From Flavobacterium psychrophilum (lineage in GTDB: Bacteria; Bacteroidota; Bacteroidia; Flavobacteriales; Flavobacteriaceae): a DNA stretch of 64,000 nt. Below, piece after piece: positions 9,721-17,677 of this stretch. Each line of letters begins with the position of its first letter. The stretch's first letter is position 1. Location of the stretch: contig CAMCVA010000003.1 in NCBI GenBank assembly GCA_945879625.1, forward strand, positions 122,702 through 186,701. The letters are read 5' to 3'. The position numbers and the translations under genes are program-made. The notes under the pieces were generated by a model that saw only the letters and a program-made list of their open reading frames with translations, was not told the origin of the DNA and did no database searches.

Positions 9721-11604
9721 TTATTTTTTAACTAATCTAGAAGTAGCTGTTGATCCTTGAACATTTACTTTAACAACATATACACCAGCTTGTAAATCAG
9801 CGATATCAAGTACTACTGAATCTGCATTCGGGTGAAATTGTTTAATTTCTTGACCAATTAATGAATAAATTGAAACAGATTCCATCGCATTTTTAGCAGT
9901 AATGGTTACTGTTTCTGAACTTGGATTTGGGAACATTTTTACTTCAGCTAAATTGAATGAAGTAGAAGCCAATGGCGTGTTGCTGAAATAAACATTGTCA
10001 ACAAATACGGTTCCTGCTCCAGCTGGATTTCCTGAGAAAATTAGTTGCGCGATGTGCGCTCTAGAAGTTAAACCTGTAAAGCTAGACAATGGAATGTCGT
10101 ATCCGTTCCACTCGTTCAAAACTGGTGTGTAAGACAACTCAAATTCTGTATCATCGTTCGGCGTACCTTGGTAAACACCATTTGCACCAAAATCAACCAA
10201 TTTAATACGGAACGTAGTCATGTTTGGTGTCCAAGCATCCACGTGAAAATACTGCATATTGGTAGCATTGATTTGGCTGGTTACAGTTTCAACACCTACA
10301 AAATTTAACGCAGAGTATTTTTTAGTATCATTTCCTGCAATTTGTAAGTCAGTTAAGTTAGCCGAAGACCAAACGGTTCTCCATGTATCTACCGCTACAT
10401 TGGTGTAGGCATTACTAAACATAGAAATTACAGATGCAGCAGGACGAGTTGGCGTTGGTGCAGCCGTCATTGGCTCATTTGGATTTGATGTAGGTACATT
10501 ATGAAAGTATACGTTATCAATATAAATAACTCCAGCTGCATCAGGCAAACCTGAGAAAATTAACTGTGCAATATGACCTCTTGTTGTTAATCCACCAAAA
10601 TCAGCCAACGGGATTTCATAGCTATTCCATCCATTCAAAGTAGGTACATAGGTAATTTCGTGTTCTACGTCGTCTCCTCCAGCAAAAGCTCCATCAGCAC
10701 CAAAATCAACCAATTTCACACGGAAAGCAGTCATGTTTGGCGTCCAAGCGTCCAAGTGAAAAGTAGTCATTGCTGTAGCGTTAATTGGGCTAGAAGTAGC
10801 TTCTATTCCTACAAAACTCAAAGCTGAGTATTTTTTGGTATCGTTTCCTGCAATTTGCAAATCTGTTAAGGTAGCGTTAGACCAATCGGTTCTCCAAGTA
10901 TCTACTGTTACGTTGGTGTAGGCATTGCTAAACATCGAAACTACATTGGCAGCCGGACGAGTAGGTGTTGGTGCAGCAGTAAGGGGCTCCTGAGGAGTAA
11001 CTGCATTTCCTGCTACTACTACATTCCCTAATGCAGCTTCTTGCGCAGGGTTGGCATTCAAACCTTTGACAGTAAAACCATATTGCACCACTAAACCAGC
11101 TGGAATAGCAGTGTCAGTTGTAATGCTAAACGGTTGTCCAGCAACTAAAGGAGCAGAAACAAATACATCGGTAGAATAACCGGTTGCAGGATTTAATCCT
11201 TTGATAAAGGCAACCGCTGTATAGGCAGAGTTTAAGGTGTTGCTTGTTACGTTACCCGTAAAAGTTAGCACTTGACCTGCAAGTGTATTGTTTTCTACAA
11301 AGGTGTTTCCTTCAAATATTTTGTTTCCAACAGCTCCACTTGACCAATACGGATCAGCGGCATTGTAGGTGTTGTAGTTTGGATACAAAGTAACCGTGTT
11401 GGCACCTGCATTGACCACCGATTTCATATCGGCTAATCCCCAACCACTTCCAAACTGAAATGTGGTTCCATCAGTTAAAAAGACATTGGCATAGCCTGTC
11501 CACAAATCAGCTCCGTTTACAGAAACTGAATTTTGAGCAATTCCATTTTGAATACCCACGAAGGAGCAAAAAAATATGGCAACTAATTGTAAAGTTTTTT
11601 TCAT
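9721..11604 (-). CDS. Secreted T9SS protein with two tandem carbohydrate-binding-like domains
   Basis: 627 residues from the ATG at 11604. The 15 codons upstream overlap the promoter -7 element, so I reject them. Signal peptide 1-24 (ending GIAQ). An N-terminal beta-rich domain (about 25-200) is followed by two nearly identical units (about 203-368 and 373-538), each opening with TAAPTPTRPAA and containing MFSNAYTNV, IAGNDTKKYSAL, a HxDAWTPNMT strand and a final FxDNVYF. A Pro/Ser-rich junction leads to a type A T9SS sorting domain (about 545-627: MFPNPSSETV... QAGVYVVKV... RLVKK). Such TAAPTPTRPAA modules are often attached to flavobacterial polysaccharide hydrolases; no catalytic domain is seen here. 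Likely a surface-attached or released glycan-binding protein of the PUL, with its own promoter and terminator. Confidence 0.85.
   Translation of the reverse strand: MKKTLQLVAIFFCSFVGIQNGIAQNSVSVNGADLWTGYANVFLTDGTTFQFGSGWGLADMKSVVNAGANTVTLYPNYNTYNAADPYWSSGAVGNKIFEGNTFVENNTLAGQVLTFTGNVTSNTLNSAYTAVAFIKGLNPATGYSTDVFVSAPLVAGQPFSITTDTAIPAGLVVQYGFTVKGLNANPAQEAALGNVVVAGNAVTPQEPLTAAPTPTRPAANVVSMFSNAYTNVTVDTWRTDWSNATLTDLQIAGNDTKKYSALSFVGIEATSSPINATAMTTFHLDAWTPNMTAFRVKLVDFGADGAFAGGDDVEHEITYVPTLNGWNSYEIPLADFGGLTTRGHIAQLIFSGLPDAAGVIYIDNVYFHNVPTSNPNEPMTAAPTPTRPAASVISMFSNAYTNVAVDTWRTVWSSANLTDLQIAGNDTKKYSALNFVGVETVTSQINATNMQYFHVDAWTPNMTTFRIKLVDFGANGVYQGTPNDDTEFELSYTPVLNEWNGYDIPLSSFTGLTSRAHIAQLIFSGNPAGAGTVFVDNVYFSNTPLASTSFNLAEVKMFPNPSSETVTITAKNAMESVSIYSLIGQEIKQFHPNADSVVLDIADLQAGVYVVKVNVQGSTATSRLVKK
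9985..10995 (-). repeat. Tandem duplication of a domain inside the secreted T9SS protein gene
   Basis: Two direct units of about 490-500 bp (roughly 9985-10480 and 10500-10995) encode the two TAAPTPTRPAA domains. Whole stretches match at the DNA level, for example the segments coding MFSNAYTNV and IAGNDTKKYSAL. This points to an internal duplication. Confidence 0.75.
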
Positions 11605-11627
11605 TTTTTTTAATTTTTTGATTTCTA

Positions 11628-11635
11628 CAAATGTA
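11628..11635 (-). promoter_or_regulatory. -7 element of the promoter for the 9721-11604 gene
   Basis: Minus-strand TACATTTG fits TAnnTTTG exactly, 23 bases upstream of the chosen ATG. The shared 17-bp element at 11670-11686 ends 34 bases upstream of it. Confidence 0.7.
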
Positions 11636-11669
11636 CAACAGGAATGCAAACGATGTAGTAAGCAGCAGC

Positions 11670-11686
11670 TATATAAAAACTATACA
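11670..11686 (-). promoter_or_regulatory. Candidate operator, 17-bp element (copy 1)
   Basis: Minus-strand TGTATAGTTTTTATATA, identical over 17 bases to 13313-13329. The gap to the -7 element is 34 bases here and 33 at the other site, so both would sit about 45-60 bases upstream of transcription start, a usual activator position. Which protein binds is unknown; the PUL regulator is the nearest candidate. Confidence 0.55.
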
Positions 11687-11801
11687 CCTTCTATTTGCAA
11701 AACCTAAAAGCAAATAAAGTAAAAACATATTGAATATCAAGCAGATAAAAAACATTTAACAGCTGTTTGATGTAAATAGATTGGCCATGAATCATTAATT
11801 G

Positions 11802-11822
11802 TGTTGTGGTAGTGTTGTAGTG
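11802..11822 (+). promoter_or_regulatory. TGTTGTGGTAGTG box with adjoining GTGTTGTAGTG
   Basis: TGTTGTGGTAGTG (11802-11814) is identical to 6769-6781 near susC, and the overlapping GTGTTGTAGTG (11812-11822) matches the minus strand at 6665-6675. It lies in the 359-bp gap between the two secreted-protein genes, about 167 bp upstream of the -7 element of the 9721-11604 gene. Nothing else is recognised in this gap apart from that promoter, the 17-bp element and the terminator at 11911-11940. Confidence 0.4.
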
Positions 11823-11910
11823 CACTATTTCGTTTTCGAACAACGCAAGCTATACAAGAGATCGGTGTGCTGTATTTTTTTTGTTTATGGTTAATAAAAA
11901 TATGTAAAAC

Positions 11911-11940
11911 AAAAAAAGCACGTTAAACAAACGTGCTTTT
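11911..11940 (-). terminator. Rho-independent terminator after the second secreted T9SS gene
   Basis: AAAAGCACGTT (11914-11924) and AACGTGCTTTT (11930-11940) form a perfect 11-bp stem with a 5-base loop, followed on the minus strand by a T run. It is 23 bp past the stop at 11964. Confidence 0.9.
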
Positions 11941-11963
11941 AAGAACTTGTAGTACCTATACTT

Positions 11964-13250
11964 TTATTCCTTAATCAACTTGGATGCAACAGATTTACCA
12001 TCTTGTGTTTGAACAACCAATACATAAAGGCCATTGTTTAGGTTTGCAATTGAGAAATCAGCCTGCATTCCAGACACGTTTTCTTCATATACCACCTGAC
12101 CTATTGTTGAATAGATTGTAATTTTTTGCATCGTGTTGCTCATGTTAAGATGTACACTATCGGTTGCAGGATTTGGAGAAACTACTAGATTTGCCATTTC
12201 GTTGGATGCCGTACTAAATGGCAAATCCAATCGAATGTCATCAAACAAATAGTACTCACCCGTGCCGATTACCCCAAAATTAAAAAACACCACTACTCTT
12301 TTGTAGTTATTAGCCGAATTGATACCAGGAAAAGTAAAGGATAATTCCTGCCAATCATTTGCCACTGTGGTCGTTGCATCAACTTCAACATTGAATGCGG
12401 CATTGGTTAAATTTTCTAACTTTAATTTTACCACGCTGCCCACTTGGGGTGCAAACACTTTCATTTTAAAGGTTTGTGAAGCTGAAAAATTGATCGCTGT
12501 ACCCAATTCAATAAAAGAACCCGACCATTCCGGACCATTGTTCTTTATCAAAATTCCGGCATGTGCCGATGTATTGATGCCCAACGGATAAGGATTGTTT
12601 ATTACAGAAGTGTCTGTGTTGCCAAAATTGGTGAAATTGTAATCTAAACCAGCAATTTCAAAATCCAAAGGCAATTCAGGTTTAATAATTTCTGGACCAA
12701 AGGAGATTCGATCAAAATAACACACATTATCAGAAGTTCTCGCTTGGAAATCGGGAAAAATAATAATTTGGTCATTGGTCTCTCCAATGCGGCTTGAAAA
12801 ATCAAAGACTAATTCTTCCCATTGATTTACTTGGGTATTGGCCACTTTAATTTCGCCCGTAGACGCATTGGTTGCCGAGGCAAATTTAATACCCACATCA
12901 CTAATCACTGATTTATACACTAGGATGCGTACCGTGCAATTACTTGCTGTAATTACATAGGATCCTAAGGCGGACGGACCCGGAACTGGTTGCGAACCAG
13001 GGTGTTGATTTTCTACACCGGCAAAAGGAGCGCCAGTTACTAGTGTGGTCATTTTGGCTACAGTAGCCGAGGTATTTATTCCGGTAGTAGACGGATTACT
13101 CACAAATTCTAATGGCGTATTTGTCCCATTTTCGAATACTTTCCAAACCCAAGCAGCACCTTGCTCTCCGGGTTCAAACGTGATTGGACCATTTTGTGCC
13201 CAAGTAAAAGCCGATACCAATAAAACGATTATTTGTACAATTTTTTTCAT
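11964..13250 (-). CDS. Secreted T9SS protein with two carbohydrate-binding-like domains
   Basis: 428 residues. Signal peptide 1-18 (ending FTWA before QNG). The first beta-sandwich domain (about 20-185) contains WEELVFDFSSRIG and VCYFDRISFG. The second (about 192-342) is clearly the same family as the two C-terminal domains of the PKD lipoprotein at 430-1980: LDYNFTNFGN, MKVFAPQVGSVVKLKLEN, WQELSFTFPGINSANNYKRV and LFDDI. A type A T9SS sorting domain follows (about 350-428: VSPNPATDSV... NNGLYVLVVQT... KLIKE). No catalytic motif. Single-gene unit with its own promoter, 17-bp element and terminator. Sharing the domain with the susCD-linked lipoprotein suggests both bind the same polysaccharide. 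Confidence 0.85.
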   Translation of the reverse strand: MKKIVQIIVLLVSAFTWAQNGPITFEPGEQGAAWVWKVFENGTNTPLEFVSNPSTTGINTSATVAKMTTLVTGAPFAGVENQHPGSQPVPGPSALGSYVITASNCTVRILVYKSVISDVGIKFASATNASTGEIKVANTQVNQWEELVFDFSSRIGETNDQIIIFPDFQARTSDNVCYFDRISFGPEIIKPELPLDFEIAGLDYNFTNFGNTDTSVINNPYPLGINTSAHAGILIKNNGPEWSGSFIELGTAINFSASQTFKMKVFAPQVGSVVKLKLENLTNAAFNVEVDATTTVANDWQELSFTFPGINSANNYKRVVVFFNFGVIGTGEYYLFDDIRLDLPFSTASNEMANLVVSPNPATDSVHLNMSNTMQKITIYSTIGQVVYEENVSGMQADFSIANLNNGLYVLVVQTQDGKSVASKLIKE

Positions 13251-13271
13251 AAGTTCTAAAATTTAGTTTAT

Positions 13272-13279
13272 CAAATATA
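13272..13279 (-). promoter_or_regulatory. -7 element of the promoter for the 11964-13250 gene
   Basis: Minus-strand TATATTTG, exact TAnnTTTG, 21 bases upstream of the ATG. A TTTG at 13296-13299 is spaced 16 bases upstream and could be the -33 element. Confidence 0.75.
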
Positions 13280-13312
13280 ATCCATCTGTGTTGCACAAAT
13301 GAGATTGCGTTG

Positions 13313-13329
13313 TATATAAAAACTATACA
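13313..13329 (-). promoter_or_regulatory. Candidate operator, 17-bp element (copy 2)
   Basis: Minus-strand TGTATAGTTTTTATATA, identical to 11670-11686. It lies 63 bases upstream of the ATG and 33 bases upstream of the -7 element. Confidence 0.55.
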
Positions 13330-13386
13330 AAACTTTATTCGATAGAATCCTGTGCAATAATCTACCCAAATAAAGACTGCTTTTTC

Positions 13387-13394
13387 TATATTTG
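13387..13394 (+). promoter_or_regulatory. -7 element of the uvrA promoter
   Basis: TATATTTG matches TAnnTTTG, 28 bases upstream of the uvrA ATG. Confidence 0.7.
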
Positions 13395-13422
13395 CCTGCC
13401 TTGTTCAAAAGGTATAATTTAC

Positions 13423-16212
13423 ATGAAAGCAGCTGAACATTTACTTCCTAATCCCAAGACACATATCCTCATCAAAGGAGCGCAGGTGCACAACTTGAAA
13501 AACCTGGATGTGAACATTCCGCGGAACAAATTGGTCGTCATCACGGGACTATCAGGCTCGGGAAAATCGTCATTGGCCTTTGACACCTTGTATGCCGAAG
13601 GGCAAAGGCGTTATGTAGAAAGTTTATCCTCCTATGCCCGCCAATTTCTCGGGCGTTTAGATAAGCCAAAAGTGGAGTACATCAAAGGAATTTCACCGGC
13701 GATTGCAATCGAACAAAAAGTAAACACCACCAATGCGCGCTCTACTGTAGGCACCTCCACCGAAATCTACGATTACCTCAAATTACTGTTTGCCCGCATC
13801 GGAAAAACCATCTCCCCTGTTTCGGGACAGGAGGTAAAAAAAGATACCGTGGCCGATGTAATTGCTGCCGTAAAAGAATTGGAGTTAGACAGCCGTTGGT
13901 TGCTTTTGGCACCCATTCATTTGGAACAAGGCCGAAAAATTGAAGACAAACTCAAGGTATTATTACAACAAGGTTATGCCCGAATTTTATACCAAGGCGA
14001 AACGGTGCGCTTGGATGAACTGCCTGAGCTGAGCTTTAAACTAGCTGATTTATATCTAATTATTGACCGTATAGTCGTGAAAGACGATGAAGGCTTCTAC
14101 AATCGCTTGGCCGATGCCGTGCAAACCGCCTTTTTTGAAGGAAAAGGAGCTTGTGTTTTGCAAGAGGTTTCCACGCAAAACAAGCATCAATTTAACAATG
14201 CTTTTGAATTGGATGGACTCGAATTTATTGAGCCCAATGTACATTTGTTTAGCTTTAATAATCCTTATGGTGCTTGTCCGGTATGCGAAGGTTACGGCAG
14301 CATCATTGGAATTGACGAAGATTTAGTAATTCCAAATACCGCCTTGTCTGTCTACGAAAATGCGATTTATCCCTGGCGAGGCGAAAGCATGGGCTGGTAC
14401 CGAGACCAGTTGGTCAATTCGGCGTATACCTTTGATTTCCCCATACACAAGCCTTATTTTGAATTAACCGAAAAACAAAAAGAGCTCATCTGGTTAGGCA
14501 ACAGTCACTTTCAGGGCTTACACGAGTTCTTTAGAGAACTGGAAGAAAAAAATTACAAGATTCAAAATCGGGTGATGCTTTCACGGTATCGCGGCAAAAC
14601 CAAATGTCACGCTTGCAAAGGCAAGCGCCTGCGTCCAGAAGCTTTATACGTAAAAATACAGGATAAAACCTTGGTTGATTTGGTCGAAATGCCCATCGAT
14701 CAAGTAGTCGAATTCTTCAAAAATCTGCAACTAAGCACCTATGACGCTCAAGTTGCCAAGCGATTATTGGTAGAAATTACCAATCGTTTGCAGTTTTTAC
14801 TCAACGTGGGCCTTCCCTATCTCACGCTCAACCGAAATTCGGCCACCTTATCGGGCGGAGAATCCCAACGCATCAATTTGGCCACTTCCTTGGGTAGTAG
14901 TTTGGTGGGTTCGATGTATATTTTGGATGAACCGAGCATTGGCTTGCACCCCAAAGATTCCGAACAACTCATCCAAGTATTGTTGGCCTTGCGTGACCTG
15001 GGCAATACGGTTATCGTGGTAGAACACGACGAAGACATCATGAAAGCCGCCGATCAAATTATAGACATTGGTCCCGAAGCAGGTTCATTTGGAGGCGAAT
15101 TGGTGGCCCAAGGCAGTTTTACCGAAATCCTGCAAGCCGATTCGTTGACTGCGCAGTATCTGAATGGAAAATTAGCCATCGAAGTACCCAAAAAACGCCG
15201 GAGTTGGACGTCCTATGTTGACATTATTGGCGCGCGCGAACACAACCTGAAAAACATCGATGTGCGGTTTCCTCTCGAAGTACTCACAGTAATTACGGGA
15301 GTTTCAGGCAGCGGAAAAAGTACCTTGATTAAGAAAATATTGTTTCCTGCTTTGCAAAAGAAGATCGAAGGCATGGGCGAAAAAGCCGGTCAGTTTACCG
15401 ATTTACAAGGCTTTTACCATAAAGTACACCACATCGAATACGTAGATCAAAACCCCATTGGGCGTAGCTCGCGATCGAATCCGGTTACCTATATTAAGGC
15501 CTATGATGACATCCGGGATTTGTTTGCCAAAGAAAAACGATCCAAACTCAACGGCTTTCTGGCCAAGCATTTCTCCTTTAATGTGGATGGTGGACGCTGC
15601 GACAGCTGCAAAGGCGAAGGGGTAATAAACGTTGAAATGGTGTTTATGGCCGACGTGCATTTGCCTTGTGAAACCTGCAACGGCAAACGATTTAAAAAAG
15701 AAGTCCTCGAAGTGCAGTTTGAAGGCAAAAACATCGATGCCATATTAACCAGTACGGTCGATGAAGCCATCGCATTTTTTAGTGCACACAAACAAACCAA
15801 GATTGTACAAAAATTGCAACCCTTGCAAGACGTGGGCCTCGGCTATGTGCAACTGGGACAATCTTCTTCTACACTATCGGGTGGCGAAGCGCAACGCATC
15901 AAATTGGCCTCTTTTTTAGTGAAGGGAAACACCAAAGAAAAAGCGCTTTTTGTATTTGATGAACCCTCTACTGGCTTGCATTTTCACGACATCAACAAAC
16001 TTAAAGCGTCTTTTGATGCCTTGATAGACAAAGGACATTCAATCATAGTAATTGAACACAACCTAGATTTAATTAAATGTGCCGATTACATCATTGATTT
16101 AGGCCCTGTAGGTGGCGAAGAAGGTGGTTATTTATTGGCCACTGGCACACCCGAAGAAGTAGCAAAAAACCCGAAATCAGTTACGGGCAAGTACTTGAAA
16201 GATAAATTATAA
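13423..16212 (+). CDS. uvrA: Excinuclease ABC subunit A (UvrA)
   Basis: 929 residues, close to the usual 930-945. The DNA damage sensor of nucleotide excision repair, working as a dimer with UvrB. Two ABC ATPase halves are visible: Walker [10 protein letters not shown] (42-50) and GVSGSGKST (about 627), with signatures LSGGESQR and LSGGEAQR and Walker B motifs [10 protein letters not shown] and [10 protein letters not shown]. Zinc-module cysteines appear as CPVC and CHACKGKRL in the first half and CDSC and CETCNGKRF in the second. The UvrB-binding region lies at about 130-250. It has its own promoter and overlaps the convergent flippase gene by 6 bp at its 3' end. The partner gene uvrB starts at 62699 in this window. 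Confidence 0.97.
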   Translation: MKAAEHLLPNPKTHILIKGAQVHNLKNLDVNIPRNKLVVITGLSGSGKSSLAFDTLYAEGQRRYVESLSSYARQFLGRLDKPKVEYIKGISPAIAIEQKVNTTNARSTVGTSTEIYDYLKLLFARIGKTISPVSGQEVKKDTVADVIAAVKELELDSRWLLLAPIHLEQGRKIEDKLKVLLQQGYARILYQGETVRLDELPELSFKLADLYLIIDRIVVKDDEGFYNRLADAVQTAFFEGKGACVLQEVSTQNKHQFNNAFELDGLEFIEPNVHLFSFNNPYGACPVCEGYGSIIGIDEDLVIPNTALSVYENAIYPWRGESMGWYRDQLVNSAYTFDFPIHKPYFELTEKQKELIWLGNSHFQGLHEFFRELEEKNYKIQNRVMLSRYRGKTKCHACKGKRLRPEALYVKIQDKTLVDLVEMPIDQVVEFFKNLQLSTYDAQVAKRLLVEITNRLQFLLNVGLPYLTLNRNSATLSGGESQRINLATSLGSSLVGSMYILDEPSIGLHPKDSEQLIQVLLALRDLGNTVIVVEHDEDIMKAADQIIDIGPEAGSFGGELVAQGSFTEILQADSLTAQYLNGKLAIEVPKKRRSWTSYVDIIGAREHNLKNIDVRFPLEVLTVITGVSGSGKSTLIKKILFPALQKKIEGMGEKAGQFTDLQGFYHKVHHIEYVDQNPIGRSSRSNPVTYIKAYDDIRDLFAKEKRSKLNGFLAKHFSFNVDGGRCDSCKGEGVINVEMVFMADVHLPCETCNGKRFKKEVLEVQFEGKNIDAILTSTVDEAIAFFSAHKQTKIVQKLQPLQDVGLGYVQLGQSSSTLSGGEAQRIKLASFLVKGNTKEKALFVFDEPSTGLHFHDINKLKASFDALIDKGHSIIVIEHNLDLIKCADYIIDLGPVGGEEGGYLLATGTPEEVAKNPKSVTGKYLKDKL

Positions 16213-17670
16213 GCCTATTTTCTTAAAAAGCTTGTGTGCCACCTCGTTGATATCTTCAGAAATCTTGAGCTTGTAGTTGAGTAACCCATACACCAGCGTA
16301 ATCAAAATAGATTTGAGTGCAATACTCACTATTGGATGAAAGTCAAAATCCCAAAAGTAGAACGCCAAAAACACGCCAATGATGATGGCAAATGATTTCA
16401 GGGTATTTATGGTGAAAGGAAATAACTTCATTTTCTTGACCACAAAAACCAATTTAATAGTATTGTAGATAAACACCGAAATCAAGGTAGCCAATGCAGC
16501 CCCGTCAATGCCGTATAAGGGGATGAAAATCATGTTGAGGCCAATCATCAAAAACACCAACAACAAGCCAAACGACAGCACCCATTTGTAGTATTTGGTG
16601 TTCAAAATAATGGCGTTGTTGTTTCCTAAAATCACGTCATAAAACTTAGACAGCCCGATTAAAAAAACCACCAAAATTCCACCCGAATATTCGCCCGGAA
16701 TCAATTGGTAGAGCATTTTGATGTTCAAAAAAATACCCAACATCACCAAACCGCCTATTACTTGAAGCGTGATGGCGCTTTTTTTATAGAGCACATTCAG
16801 TTCTTTGAGTTTATTTTCACTCATCAACTTAGCGGTAATCGGATAAATAATTTGCAACATCGCCCGACTGGGCACCGCAATGACTGTAGCAATAAAAATC
16901 GCCACCGAATACAAGGCATTGCTACTGATGTTTTCGTAGGCCGGAATCATCACTTTATCAAAATCCATGAGCAACATCGCGACACTGCCCGACAAAATGA
17001 TGAACGACGAATAGAACACGATTTCCTTAATGTTGTGCGGTACTTTAAATGACAGTTTGGGCATGCGCACATACATGGCAAAAATTTTCATGGCGATGAG
17101 TTGCAGCAAATAGGCCAAAAATAAGCCGTAGATAAACTGATCTTTGGTTATCCAATCCCAATGCACCGCAAACAACAAACATAGTATCACCACACGCACC
17201 AATACTTCGCTTATGAAGTTCCCAAACACCGATTGCATGTGCACCTTCACCCAGGCATAAAAAATCTCAAAATAACCCATGCAAATCCCGATAATCGGAA
17301 TGAGCCACAAAAAGGGCTTCACCTGCGGGTTTTCTTTCAAGATGAAATAAGCAATTTGGTCATAACCCAAAAACGTGATGGCTGTAATAGGCACAATTAG
17401 AAACAAAGGCAAGACCAGCATGAAGTTCATGAACTTTTCGCGTTCAGCTTCGGTTTGGCAACGCGAATAAAAACGAATGAGCGTACTGTGCACACCAAAT
17501 GCCATGAGCGGCATCATGATGTTGGCAGCCGAAAGTAAAAAAGCGACCATGCCATAATGGGTTTTACCCAAAAAATTAGTGTACAAAAACAAGGCATTCA
17601 CTGCGCCTATGGCAAACCCAAAATAGGTAACCAGGGTGTTTTTAATTGATTGATTGATGACAATTCCCAT
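16207..17670 (-). CDS. Polysaccharide/lipid-linked oligosaccharide flippase (MOP superfamily, Wzx-like)
   Basis: 487 residues with about 12-14 hydrophobic membrane segments spread over the whole length and short polar loops. The N-terminus begins with SIKNTLVTYFGFAIGAVNALF, typical of the polysaccharide biosynthesis/MATE-like family. It would flip undecaprenyl-linked glycans across the inner membrane. It is the last gene of a minus-strand cluster (DUF4834, YfhO-like protein, glycosyltransferase, flippase), 7 bp after the glycosyltransferase, consistent with joint work on an envelope glycan. Its 3' end overlaps uvrA by 6 bp. No Wzy polymerase or ligase is in view, so the product is unknown. 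Confidence 0.88.
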   Translation of the reverse strand: MGIVINQSIKNTLVTYFGFAIGAVNALFLYTNFLGKTHYGMVAFLLSAANIMMPLMAFGVHSTLIRFYSRCQTEAEREKFMNFMLVLPLFLIVPITAITFLGYDQIAYFILKENPQVKPFLWLIPIIGICMGYFEIFYAWVKVHMQSVFGNFISEVLVRVVILCLLFAVHWDWITKDQFIYGLFLAYLLQLIAMKIFAMYVRMPKLSFKVPHNIKEIVFYSSFIILSGSVAMLLMDFDKVMIPAYENISSNALYSVAIFIATVIAVPSRAMLQIIYPITAKLMSENKLKELNVLYKKSAITLQVIGGLVMLGIFLNIKMLYQLIPGEYSGGILVVFLIGLSKFYDVILGNNNAIILNTKYYKWVLSFGLLLVFLMIGLNMIFIPLYGIDGAALATLISVFIYNTIKLVFVVKKMKLFPFTINTLKSFAIIIGVFLAFYFWDFDFHPIVSIALKSILITLVYGLLNYKLKISEDINEVAHKLFKKIGL

Positions 17671-17677
17671 AGCCTAC

